Both the position numbers and the translations under genes were made by a program. The notes under the pieces are model-generated. The model was not told the origin of the DNA and did not search any database. It saw only the letters and a list, made by a program, of their open reading frames with translations. A stretch of DNA of 5,092 nucleotides from Paracoccus sp. (in: a-proteobacteria) (GTDB lineage: Bacteria > Pseudomonadota > Alphaproteobacteria > Rhodobacterales > Rhodobacteraceae): assembly GCA_031178645.1 (NCBI GenBank), contig JAPSIP010000141.1:1-5092 (forward strand). The letters are read 5' to 3'. Within the stretch, counting starts at the first letter, position 1. Each line of letters opens with the position of its first letter. Shown here one piece after another: positions 1 to 5,092 of this stretch.

Positions 1-99
1 GCCCGCGCCAGGCGGGGCCACAAGCACCGCCCGGCCATGCGCGGCAAGCGCATCGCACAGCGGGGCAAGAACATCGTCGATAGGCAACCGATCGGGCAT
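1..99 (-). CDS. hrpB: ATP-dependent RNA helicase HrpB, N-terminal fragment (gene runs off the left edge)
   Basis: Reading the minus strand from the ATG at 99-97 gives 33 residues beginning MPDRLPIDDVL and ending VLVAPPGAG at the window edge. The LPID opening, the following short helix (LAPLCDALAAHGR) and the strand AVLVAPPGAG leading into a Walker A motif (GAGKT expected, with KT beyond the edge) match the start of HrpB. HrpB is a DExH-box helicase of superfamily 2, usually above 800 residues, presumed to remodel RNA using ATP in the cytoplasm; its substrate is poorly known. The ATG is preferred because the motif lies at the family's usual distance from it. An in-frame stop at 156-154 limits any extension, and the only visible alternative start is a TTG at 117-115. 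I see no strong Shine-Dalgarno sequence. The gene is divergent from ycjX. The assignment rests on few residues; another DExH helicase such as HrpA is possible but fits less well. Confidence 0.72.
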   Translation of the reverse strand, partial: MPDRLPIDDVLAPLCDALAAHGRAVLVAPPGAG

Positions 100-211
100 G
101 GCCGCGTTATGTCGCAACGGCGGGCCAAGCGGAACCCCGGCCCGCCGCCCTATTCAAACCCCATCCCGGAGCCTATCTTCCGGAAAAGACGGCAAGACAC
201 AGGCAGGCGGA
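100..211. promoter_or_regulatory. Divergent intergenic region between hrpB and ycjX
   Basis: These 112 bp separate two genes transcribed away from each other, so promoters for both must lie here or overlap the gene starts. On the plus strand TATCTT at 174-179 could serve as a -10 box for ycjX, with the AT-richer TATTCA at 151-156 placed 17 bp upstream, but the latter is a poor -35. On the minus strand TTGAAT (157-152) resembles a -35, but no good -10 follows. A 9-bp inverted repeat occupies 118-147. The role as a promoter region follows from gene orientation; the individual boxes are weak guesses. Confidence 0.4.
118..147. repeat. Perfect 9-bp inverted repeat in the hrpB/ycjX intergenic region
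   Basis: CGGCGGGCC at 118-126 is the exact reverse complement of GGCCCGCCG at 139-147, with a 12-nt spacer. The half-site centres lie 21 bp apart, about two helical turns, as is common for dimeric repressor operators. The same sequence would form a hairpin in the hrpB leader RNA starting 18 nt upstream of its ATG. There is no T-tract, so it is not an intrinsic terminator. In DNA this rich in G and C such repeats also arise by chance. Confidence 0.45.
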
Positions 212-1579
212 ATGGGTATCGGCAGCACATTGATGGCAGGCATCGGCCTGGGCGATCCGGTCATCCGGCTGGGCGTCACGGGCCTGTCGCGGGCGGGCAA
301 GACAGTGTTCATCACCTCGCTGGTGGCAAACCTGATGGACCGGGGGCGGATGCATTCGCTGCGCGCCGCCGCCGACGGCAGCATCAAGGCCGCATGGCTG
401 CAACCCCAGCCCGACGACACCGTGCCGCGCTTTGACTTCGAACGCCACCTGGCGGCCCTGACCGGCGCCGCGCCGCATTGGCCCGAGGGCACGCGCCATG
501 TCAGCCAGTTGCGCCTGTCGCTGCGGCTGGACGGCAAGGGGCTGTTCGGCGGGCTGACCGGCCCGCGCACCGTGCATCTGGATATCGTCGACTATCCCGG
601 AGAATGGCTTCTGGACCTGCGCCTGATGGAGCGGGACTTTTCCGAATGGTCGGCCGAGGTTCTGGACCGCATGGAAGGCCGCCCCGGCGCGAACGATTAT
701 CACGCGGCGCTTGCCGGCCTTGACGGCGACCGCTTCGACGAACCGACGGCCCAGATGCTGGCCGCGACCTATACCGCCCATCTTCACGCCGCGCGCGAGG
801 CCGGCTGGTCCGACTGCACCCCTGGCCGCTTCCTCATCCCCGGAGAGATGGAGGGATCGCCCGCGCTGACCTTCGCCCCCCTGCCCGCCTCTTTCGCCGA
901 AGGGCGGCTGCACAAGGAATTCCGCCGCCGCTTCGACGCCTACAAGTCGCGGGTGGTGAAGCCCTTCTTCCGAGAACATTTCGCCCGCATCGATCGGCAG
1001 GTGGTGCTGGTCGATGTTCTGGGCGCCATCCATCAAGGCCCCCGCGCGGTCGAGGACATGCGCCGCGCAATGGCCGACATCCTGACCGCCTTCCGCCCCG
1101 GACGCGCGGGCTGGCTGTCCCAGCTTCTGGGCACGCGGCGGGTGGAACGCATCCTGTTCGCGGCGACCAAGGCCGACCACCTGCACCATCTCCAGCACAA
1201 CCGCCTGACCGCGATCCTGTCCGCCATGCTGCGAGAGGCGCGCGACCGCGCCGATTTCAGCGGCGCCCGGACCGAGGCCATGTCCATCGCCGCCCTGCGC
1301 GCCACGACCGAGGACACGATCCGCCAGAACGGCGAAGAACTGCCCGCCGTGCGGGGCCGCCTGATGGACGGGCGGCAGGCGGCCTTCTATCCCGGCGAGC
1401 TGCCCGCCGATCCTGCGGCGCTGCTGCATCCGGCCCGCGACGGGGCGCCGGACTGGCTGGATGGCGACTATGCCATCATGAACTTTGCCCCCGCCCCCAT
1501 GACGGCGCGACCCGGCGACGGCCCGCCGCATATCCGGCTGGACCGCGCCGCAGACTTCCTGATCGGAGACCGGCTGTGA
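212..1579 (+). CDS. ycjX: YcjX-family P-loop GTPase (DUF463)
   Basis: This 455-residue protein belongs to the YcjX family, predicted cytoplasmic GTP-binding proteins almost always encoded next to YcjF. Visible motifs are the Walker A/G1 loop GLSRAGKT at 24-31 in the family-typical context RLGVTGLSRAGKTVFITSLV, the switch II/G3 motif DIVDYPGEW at 124-132 (Asp127 to Gly130), and TKAD at 319-322, which fits the G4 guanine-specificity motif. Length is close to the E. coli protein (about 465). The ATG at 212 is chosen because homologues start with MGI or similar about 20 residues before RLGVTG. An upstream in-frame ATG at 98 would add a low-complexity tail and overlap the hrpB start. A weak AGGCAGG (201-207) lies upstream. 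The stop overlaps the ycjF start, so the two are probably translationally coupled. In enterobacteria the pair sits beside the phage shock genes and is stress-associated, but its exact role is unknown. Confidence 0.93.
   Translation: MGIGSTLMAGIGLGDPVIRLGVTGLSRAGKTVFITSLVANLMDRGRMHSLRAAADGSIKAAWLQPQPDDTVPRFDFERHLAALTGAAPHWPEGTRHVSQLRLSLRLDGKGLFGGLTGPRTVHLDIVDYPGEWLLDLRLMERDFSEWSAEVLDRMEGRPGANDYHAALAGLDGDRFDEPTAQMLAATYTAHLHAAREAGWSDCTPGRFLIPGEMEGSPALTFAPLPASFAEGRLHKEFRRRFDAYKSRVVKPFFREHFARIDRQVVLVDVLGAIHQGPRAVEDMRRAMADILTAFRPGRAGWLSQLLGTRRVERILFAATKADHLHHLQHNRLTAILSAMLREARDRADFSGARTEAMSIAALRATTEDTIRQNGEELPAVRGRLMDGRQAAFYPGELPADPAALLHPARDGAPDWLDGDYAIMNFAPAPMTARPGDGPPHIRLDRAADFLIGDRL
1565..1568 (+). 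promoter_or_regulatory. Ribosome binding site supporting the GTG start of ycjF
   Basis: GGAG inside the last codons of ycjX lies 7 nt before the GTG at 1576-1578. This good Shine-Dalgarno placement supports the GTG as the real start of ycjF over the ATG codons further in (1744 and 1750), and fits translational coupling across the GTGA overlap. Confidence 0.6.
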
Positions 1580-2637
1580 GCGATACCCCCCGCACCCGTG
1601 GCCCCGTGCTGATCGAACTGGACACGCCCAAGCCCGCCGAATCGCGCTCGGCCCCGGCCGAGGAAACCCGGGCCGAGGCGCTGAACCCCGCCGACGCCCC
1701 GCCCATAGACGCGGCCGATCCGCTGCTGCCCCGCCCCCGCACGATGGAGATGGTGACCCGTCTGGTCGGACGCCCGCCGTCCCGGCTGACGCGCTTCTTC
1801 ATCAATTCGGGCGTGGCGCTGTTCACCTTTCTTCTGTCCATCGCCGCGCTAAACTTCATCAACGATCTTCTGAACCGCTATCCGGTGCTGGGCTGGATCG
1901 GGGTGGCGCTGTTCGCGCTGTTCACCTTGGCCGCGCTTGGCATGGCCTGGCGCGAATACCGGGCCTGGGCGCGCTTTGCCAGGATCGACGCGATCCAGCG
2001 GCGGGCGGGCGCGGCGCTTGCCGATGATAGCATGGACAAGGCCCGTGCCGTGGCCGACGATCTGCTGACGCTGTATCGCGACCGGCCGGAAATGGAGTGG
2101 AACCGCAAGCGCCTGTCCGACAATCGCGGCGATGTCTTCGATGCGCGCACCCTGCTGACCATGGCGGAAACGGAACTGCTGGCCCCCCTCGACCAGGACG
2201 CGCGGCGAGAGATCGAGGCCGCAGCCCGCACGGTCGCCACCGCCACCGCGCTGATCCCCCTGGCCCTGGCCGATGTCGCCGCCGCCCTGGCCGCGAACCT
2301 GCGCATGATCCGCCGCATGGCCGAGATCTATGGCGGCCGCGCCGGCGCCGTCGGCGGCTGGCGGCTGGCCCGCACGGTCATGACCCACCTGGTCGCGACC
2401 GGCGCGGTCGCGGCGGGCGACGACCTGATCGAGACGGTGGCCGGGGGTGGGATCCTGTCCAAGGTTTCCCGCCGCTTTGGCGAAGGCGTGGTGAACGGCG
2501 CCCTGACCGCCCGCGTCGGCATTGCCGCGATGGAGGTCTGCCGCCCCCTGCCCTTCCTGGCCCAGCCCCGGCCCAAGGTCGGCAACCTGGTGACGCGGGG
2601 CTTGCGCGGTCTGTTCGGATCGGACGAACGCGGCTAG
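1576..2637 (+). CDS. ycjF: YcjF-family inner membrane protein (TIGR01620, DUF697)
   Basis: This 353-residue protein is the usual partner of YcjX and has about the same length as E. coli YcjF. Residues 1-56 are rich in Pro, Ala and acidic residues and look disordered. Two hydrophobic segments at about 75-95 (FINSGVALFTFLLSIAALNF) and 104-124 form a membrane hairpin, followed by a basic stretch (WREYRAWARFARI). The C-terminal half is a DUF697 domain with a further hydrophobic helix at about 219-241 and the conserved blocks RMAEIYGGRAGAVGGWRL (247-264), SRRFGEGVVNGALTARVG (298-315) and CRPLPF (322-327). Only GTG at 1576 retains the whole N-terminus including the short VLIELD segment, and a GGAG lies 7 nt upstream. 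The first four bases overlap the end of ycjX. I infer that YcjF anchors or regulates the YcjX GTPase at the inner membrane; the function is not established. Confidence 0.92.
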   Translation: MSDTPRTRGPVLIELDTPKPAESRSAPAEETRAEALNPADAPPIDAADPLLPRPRTMEMVTRLVGRPPSRLTRFFINSGVALFTFLLSIAALNFINDLLNRYPVLGWIGVALFALFTLAALGMAWREYRAWARFARIDAIQRRAGAALADDSMDKARAVADDLLTLYRDRPEMEWNRKRLSDNRGDVFDARTLLTMAETELLAPLDQDARREIEAAARTVATATALIPLALADVAAALAANLRMIRRMAEIYGGRAGAVGGWRLARTVMTHLVATGAVAAGDDLIETVAGGGILSKVSRRFGEGVVNGALTARVGIAAMEVCRPLPFLAQPRPKVGNLVTRGLRGLFGSDERG

Positions 2638-2639
2638 AA

Positions 2640-2658
2640 CTGTCCCGAAAGGGGACAG
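2640..2658 (+). promoter_or_regulatory. Hairpin covering the likely ribosome binding site of the sugar kinase gene
   Basis: CTGTCCC at 2640-2646 and GGGACAG at 2652-2658 form a perfect 7-bp stem with the 5-nt loop GAAAG. The best Shine-Dalgarno candidate for the ATG at 2662, AAAGGGG (2648-2654), lies half in the loop and half in the right arm, 7 nt before the start. Folding would therefore hide part of it. The hairpin begins 3 nt after the ycjF stop, so ribosomes finishing ycjF could melt it. No T-tract follows, which argues against an intrinsic terminator. The structure is seen; the regulatory effect is inferred. Confidence 0.5.
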
Positions 2659-2661
2659 CGG

Positions 2662-3498
2662 ATGGCGTTCTTTCTGGGAATAGACGGCGGCGGCACCGGA
2701 TGCCGCGCGGCCCTGGCGGATGCGGATGGCCGGATCATCGGCGAGGGCCGGGGCGGCCCTGCCAATATCAACACCGATGTGGAAAGGGCTGCGGTCAATA
2801 TCCTTGCCGCCACGGCCGAAGCCCTGGAAGGCACCGGCGCCGATCCCCGCGACCTGATTGCGACCCTTGGCCTTGCCGGCGGCACCATGGCGGCTGCGAC
2901 GGAACGGCTGGCGGGGCTGCTGCCTTTTGCCCGGATGCAGATCGTCAACGACGCGGTGACGGCGACGCGCGGCGCGCTTGGCGCGGGGGACGGCATCCTG
3001 GCCGCGATCGGGACGGGATCGGTCTTTGCCGTGCAGCGCGGCGTCGATCTGCGGCAGGTGGGCGGGCGCGGCTTCCTGATGGGGGACGAGGGATCCGGCG
3101 CGGTGCTGGGCCGCTCGCTTCTGTCGCTGGCCATCCGGGCCGAGGACGGCTTTGCCGCCATGACCCCCCTGCTGCAACAGGTTCTGGCGGAGTTTGGCGG
3201 GATCGAGGGGATCATCCGCTTTGGCAACAGCGCCGCCCCCGCCGACTTTGCCCGGCTGGCCCCCCGCATCGTTACAGGCGACGACCCTGCGGCGCGGCAG
3301 GTCTTCGATGCGGCGGTGGCCGAGGTTCGTCATATCCTGACCGCGCTGCAGGGCGATGCACCGCTGCCGGTGGTGTTCCTGGGCGGGCTTGGCCCGGCCT
3401 ACGCGGCGCGGCTGACGGACTGGCCCCAGCGACCGGCGCTTGGGTCCGGGGTGGACGGCGCGCTGCTGATGGCGCGGCAGATGGCCGGGGCGGCCTAG
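2662..3498 (+). CDS. gspK: BadF/BadG/BcrA/BcrD-type ATPase, probable glucosamine or N-acetylglucosamine kinase
   Basis: This 278-residue cytoplasmic protein has the ASKHA sugar kinase fold and resembles bacterial glucosamine kinase GspK, which phosphorylates glucosamine with ATP to glucosamine 6-phosphate. Visible motifs are phosphate loop 1, GIDGGGTGCRAAL (6-18); a GxANI-like segment, GGPANIN (31-37); the probable catalytic Asp97 in IVNDAVTATRGAL; phosphate loop 2, IGTGS (116-120); the GGRGFLMGDEGSGAVLG block (134-150); the FGNSAAPADFARLAP segment (187-201); and the adenosine motif VVFLGGLGPA (237-246). Family members are usually about 280-300 residues, so it looks complete. The start follows a Shine-Dalgarno within a hairpin, 24 bp after ycjF, which suggests one operon. 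No amino-sugar transporter, deaminase or regulator is present, so glucosamine, N-acetylglucosamine or another amino sugar cannot be distinguished; the symbol marks the closest family only. Confidence 0.8.
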   Translation: MAFFLGIDGGGTGCRAALADADGRIIGEGRGGPANINTDVERAAVNILAATAEALEGTGADPRDLIATLGLAGGTMAAATERLAGLLPFARMQIVNDAVTATRGALGAGDGILAAIGTGSVFAVQRGVDLRQVGGRGFLMGDEGSGAVLGRSLLSLAIRAEDGFAAMTPLLQQVLAEFGGIEGIIRFGNSAAPADFARLAPRIVTGDDPAARQVFDAAVAEVRHILTALQGDAPLPVVFLGGLGPAYAARLTDWPQRPALGSGVDGALLMARQMAGAA

Positions 3499-3515
3499 GC
3501 GCCCCGGCGGCGCCT
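3497..3515. terminator. GC-rich hairpin just after the kinase stop codon (possible terminator)
   Basis: AGGCGCC at 3497-3503 and GGCGCCT at 3509-3515 form a perfect 7-bp stem with loop CCGGC, beginning inside the TAG stop of the kinase gene. No T-tract follows on either strand, so it is not a classical intrinsic terminator. Its right arm shares 3512-3515 with the next hairpin, so both cannot form at once. Its position between convergent genes suggests a part in transcript ends. Confidence 0.35.
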
Positions 3516-3537
3516 GCGAACCATCCAGATCGCAGGC
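3512..3537. terminator. Second hairpin in the convergent gap (possible bidirectional terminator)
   Basis: GCCTGCGA at 3512-3519 pairs perfectly with TCGCAGGC at 3530-3537, giving an 8-bp stem with a 10-nt loop. It lies 8 bp downstream of the ilvD stop on the minus strand and 14 bp downstream of the kinase stop on the plus strand. It would form equally in either transcript. There is no U-run on either side, so if it stops transcription it does so without the usual tract, or it marks an RNA 3' end protected after Rho-dependent termination. Confidence 0.45.
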
Positions 3538-3544
3538 TGGCCGG

Positions 3545-5092
3545 TCACTCGGGGATGACGCGCACCGCGCCCCGCGCGGCACTGGTGGTCAGTGCGGCAT
3601 AGGCCTTCAGCGCGGTGGACACCTGACGCTGGCGCGGCTTGGCGGGCTTCCAACCCTCGGCGTCCCGTTTCGCGCGGCGTGCGGCCAGCGTCGCGTCGTC
3701 CACGTCCAGGTGGATCACCCGGTTCGGGATGTCGATCACAATCCGGTCGCCCTGTTCCACCAGCCCGATGGTGCCGCCCTCGGCCGCCTCGGGCGAAACA
3801 TGGCCAATCGACAAGCCCGACGAGCCGCCGGAAAAGCGACCATCGGTGACAAGGGCGCAGGCCTTCCCCAGCCCCTTCGATTTCAGGTAGCTGGTCGGAT
3901 ACAGCATTTCCTGCATCCCCGGCCCGCCGCGCGGTCCTTCATAGCGGATCAGCACGACCTCGCCCGGTTTCACCTTGCCGGTCAGGATGGCGCTGACGCT
4001 GTCGTCCTGGCTTTCGAAGATATGGGCCGGACCTTCGAATTTCAGGATCGATTCGTCCACGCCCGCCGTCTTCACGATGCAACCGTCCTCGGCCAGATTG
4101 CCGTAAAGGACCGCCAGGCCGCCATCCTGGGAAAAGGCATGTTCGGCCGTGCGGATCACGCCCCCTGTGCGGTCGGTGTCGACCGAATCGTAGCGGCGTT
4201 CCTGCGAGAATGCGACCTGAGTGGGCACGCCCCCCGGCGCGGCGCGATAGAAGTCATGAACCGTGGCGGCGTCGGTGCGCACCACGTCCCAGCGGTCAAG
4301 CGCCTCGGCCAGCGACCCGGCATGGACGCTGCCGGCTTCGGTGTGCAGCAGGCCCGCGCGGTCTAATTCGCCCAGGATGCCCATGATGCCGCCCGCGCGG
4401 TGGACATCCTCCATATGCACGTCGTCCTTGGCGGGGGCGACCTTGCAAAGGACCGGGACGCGCCGCGACAGGCGGTCGATGTCGGACATGGTGAAGTCGA
4501 TGCCGCCTTCATGCGCGGCGGCCAGCAGGTGCAGCACAGTGTTGGTGGACCCGCCCATCGCGATGTCCAGCGTCATCGCGTTCTCGAATGCCTCGAAGCT
4601 GGCGATGGACCGCGGCAACACGCTGGCGTCGTCGCCTTCGTAATAGCGGCGGGCAAGGTCCACGATCAGGTGGCCCGCCTCGACGAACAGGCGCTTGCGG
4701 TCGGCATGGGTGGCTAGGGTCGATCCGTTGCCCGGCAGCGCAAGGCCAAGCGCCTCGGTCAGGCAGTTCATCGAATTGGCGGTGAACATGCCCGAGCAGG
4801 ACCCGCAGGTCGGGCAGGCGGACCGTTCGATCACCTCGACCTCGGCGTCCGAGATGCGGTCGTCGGCGGCGGCGACCATCGCATCGACCAGGTCAAGCGC
4901 CTTGACCGTGCCGTTTTCCAGCACGACCTTGCCGGCCTCCATCGGGCCGCCGGACACGAAGACGACCGGGATGTTCAGCCGCAACGCAGCCATCAGCATC
5001 CCCGGCGTGATCTTGTCGCAGTTGGAAATGCAGACCATCGCGTCGGCGCAATGAGCGTTGACCATGTATTCCACGCTGTCGGCGATGATTTC
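3545..5092 (-). CDS. ilvD: Dihydroxy-acid dehydratase IlvD, C-terminal 515 residues (start lies beyond the right edge)
   Basis: IlvD (EC 4.2.1.9) dehydrates 2,3-dihydroxy-isovalerate and 2,3-dihydroxy-3-methylvalerate to the keto acids that become valine, leucine and isoleucine. The frame is open to the window edge and begins [11 protein letters not shown], an internal IlvD segment, so about 100 residues are missing. Counting from the first visible residue, Cys25 (NCDKITPGM, with the probable metal ligands Asp26 and Lys27) and Cys99 ([11 protein letters not shown]) are two of the iron-sulfur cluster ligands; the third should lie upstream of the window. The block [19 protein letters not shown] (418-436) carries the conserved active-site serine region. 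Resemblance to E. coli IlvD throughout, for example [17 protein letters not shown], suggests the long, probably oxygen-sensitive [4Fe-4S] type of about 615 residues. The gene is complete at its C-terminus (TGA at 3547-3545). It is convergent with the kinase gene. A GTG at 5074-5072 is internal, not the start. Confidence 0.97.
   Translation of the reverse strand, partial: EIIADSVEYMVNAHCADAMVCISNCDKITPGMLMAALRLNIPVVFVSGGPMEAGKVVLENGTVKALDLVDAMVAAADDRISDAEVEVIERSACPTCGSCSGMFTANSMNCLTEALGLALPGNGSTLATHADRKRLFVEAGHLIVDLARRYYEGDDASVLPRSIASFEAFENAMTLDIAMGGSTNTVLHLLAAAHEGGIDFTMSDIDRLSRRVPVLCKVAPAKDDVHMEDVHRAGGIMGILGELDRAGLLHTEAGSVHAGSLAEALDRWDVVRTDAATVHDFYRAAPGGVPTQVAFSQERRYDSVDTDRTGGVIRTAEHAFSQDGGLAVLYGNLAEDGCIVKTAGVDESILKFEGPAHIFESQDDSVSAILTGKVKPGEVVLIRYEGPRGGPGMQEMLYPTSYLKSKGLGKACALVTDGRFSGGSSGLSIGHVSPEAAEGGTIGLVEQGDRIVIDIPNRVIHLDVDDATLAARRAKRDAEGWKPAKPRQRQVSTALKAYAALTTSAARGAVRVIPE

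Noticed and set aside
98..211. Upstream ATG at 98 as the start of ycjX
   Set aside because: It would add 38 residues of Pro/Arg/Ser-rich sequence not typical of the family and overlap the hrpB start; the ATG at 212 gives the usual YcjX N-terminus.
173..1531. 452-codon open frame on the minus strand opposite ycjX
   Set aside because: It is a GC-driven shadow of ycjX, with Gly/Arg/Gln/His-rich translation and no family motif, while the plus strand carries conserved GTPase motifs.
2640..2658. Intrinsic terminator separating ycjF from the kinase gene
   Set aside because: The stem is short and followed by ACAGCGG-like sequence rather than a T-tract, and it contains the only plausible ribosome binding site of the next gene.
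1849..3582. 577-codon open frame on the minus strand spanning ycjF and the kinase gene
   Set aside because: It runs antisense to two clearly recognisable genes and across their boundary, its translation is low-complexity Gly, Arg, Ala and Gln with no recognisable motif, and long antisense frames are expected in DNA this rich in GC.
2097..3602. 501-codon open frame on the plus strand in another frame of ycjF and the kinase gene
   Set aside because: The translation is almost entirely Arg, Gly, Pro and Ala, crosses two real genes out of frame and contains no domain.
3710..4366. 218-codon open frame on the plus strand antisense to ilvD
   Set aside because: It lies wholly opposite the highly conserved ilvD coding region and resembles no protein family I recognise.
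5072..5074. GTG on the minus strand as the start of ilvD
   Set aside because: The frame stays open to the edge, and the residues before it (EIIADS) are conserved IlvD sequence, so the gene continues beyond the window.

Overview
The window is a gene-dense, strongly GC-rich stretch of ordinary-looking chromosome. Codon third positions are mostly G or C, and all five genes read as intact bacterial housekeeping genes. The GC bias and the protein flavours suggest an alphaproteobacterium of the Rhodobacterales, most like Paracoccus or a relative. That assignment is inference from composition and family resemblance, not a database result. I see no insertion sequences, phage genes, tRNA or rRNA genes, or CRISPR repeats.

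Layout from left to right. Positions 99 to 1 on the minus strand hold the first 33 codons of a DExH-box helicase that I read as HrpB; it is cut by the window edge inside its Walker A motif. A 112-bp divergent intergenic region (100-211) follows, with a perfect 9-bp inverted repeat. The plus strand then carries three genes in tight order: ycjX (212-1579), a P-loop GTPase of the YcjX/DUF463 family; ycjF (1576-2637), a DUF697 membrane protein that overlaps ycjX by the four bases GTGA; and, 24 bp further on, a BadF/BadG-type sugar kinase most like glucosamine kinase GspK (2662-3498). The 24-bp gap holds a small perfect hairpin that covers the likely ribosome binding site of the kinase gene. A 46-bp convergent gap (3499-3544) with two overlapping, mutually exclusive hairpins separates this operon from ilvD on the minus strand (5092-3545). 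The ilvD reading frame runs off the right edge and lacks roughly the first 100 residues.

How the genes fit together. YcjX and YcjF are a widespread conserved pair, a soluble GTPase and a membrane partner, linked in enterobacteria to envelope stress through their neighbourhood with the phage shock genes. The amino-sugar kinase downstream may simply share their transcript. A link through amino-sugar or peptidoglycan recycling is possible but is only inference. IlvD (branched-chain amino acid synthesis) and HrpB are independent transcription units facing the other way.

I do not find evidence of an undescribed system here. The items most worth a second look are the hairpin over the kinase ribosome binding site, the alternative hairpins at the convergent junction, and the inverted repeat between hrpB and ycjX.
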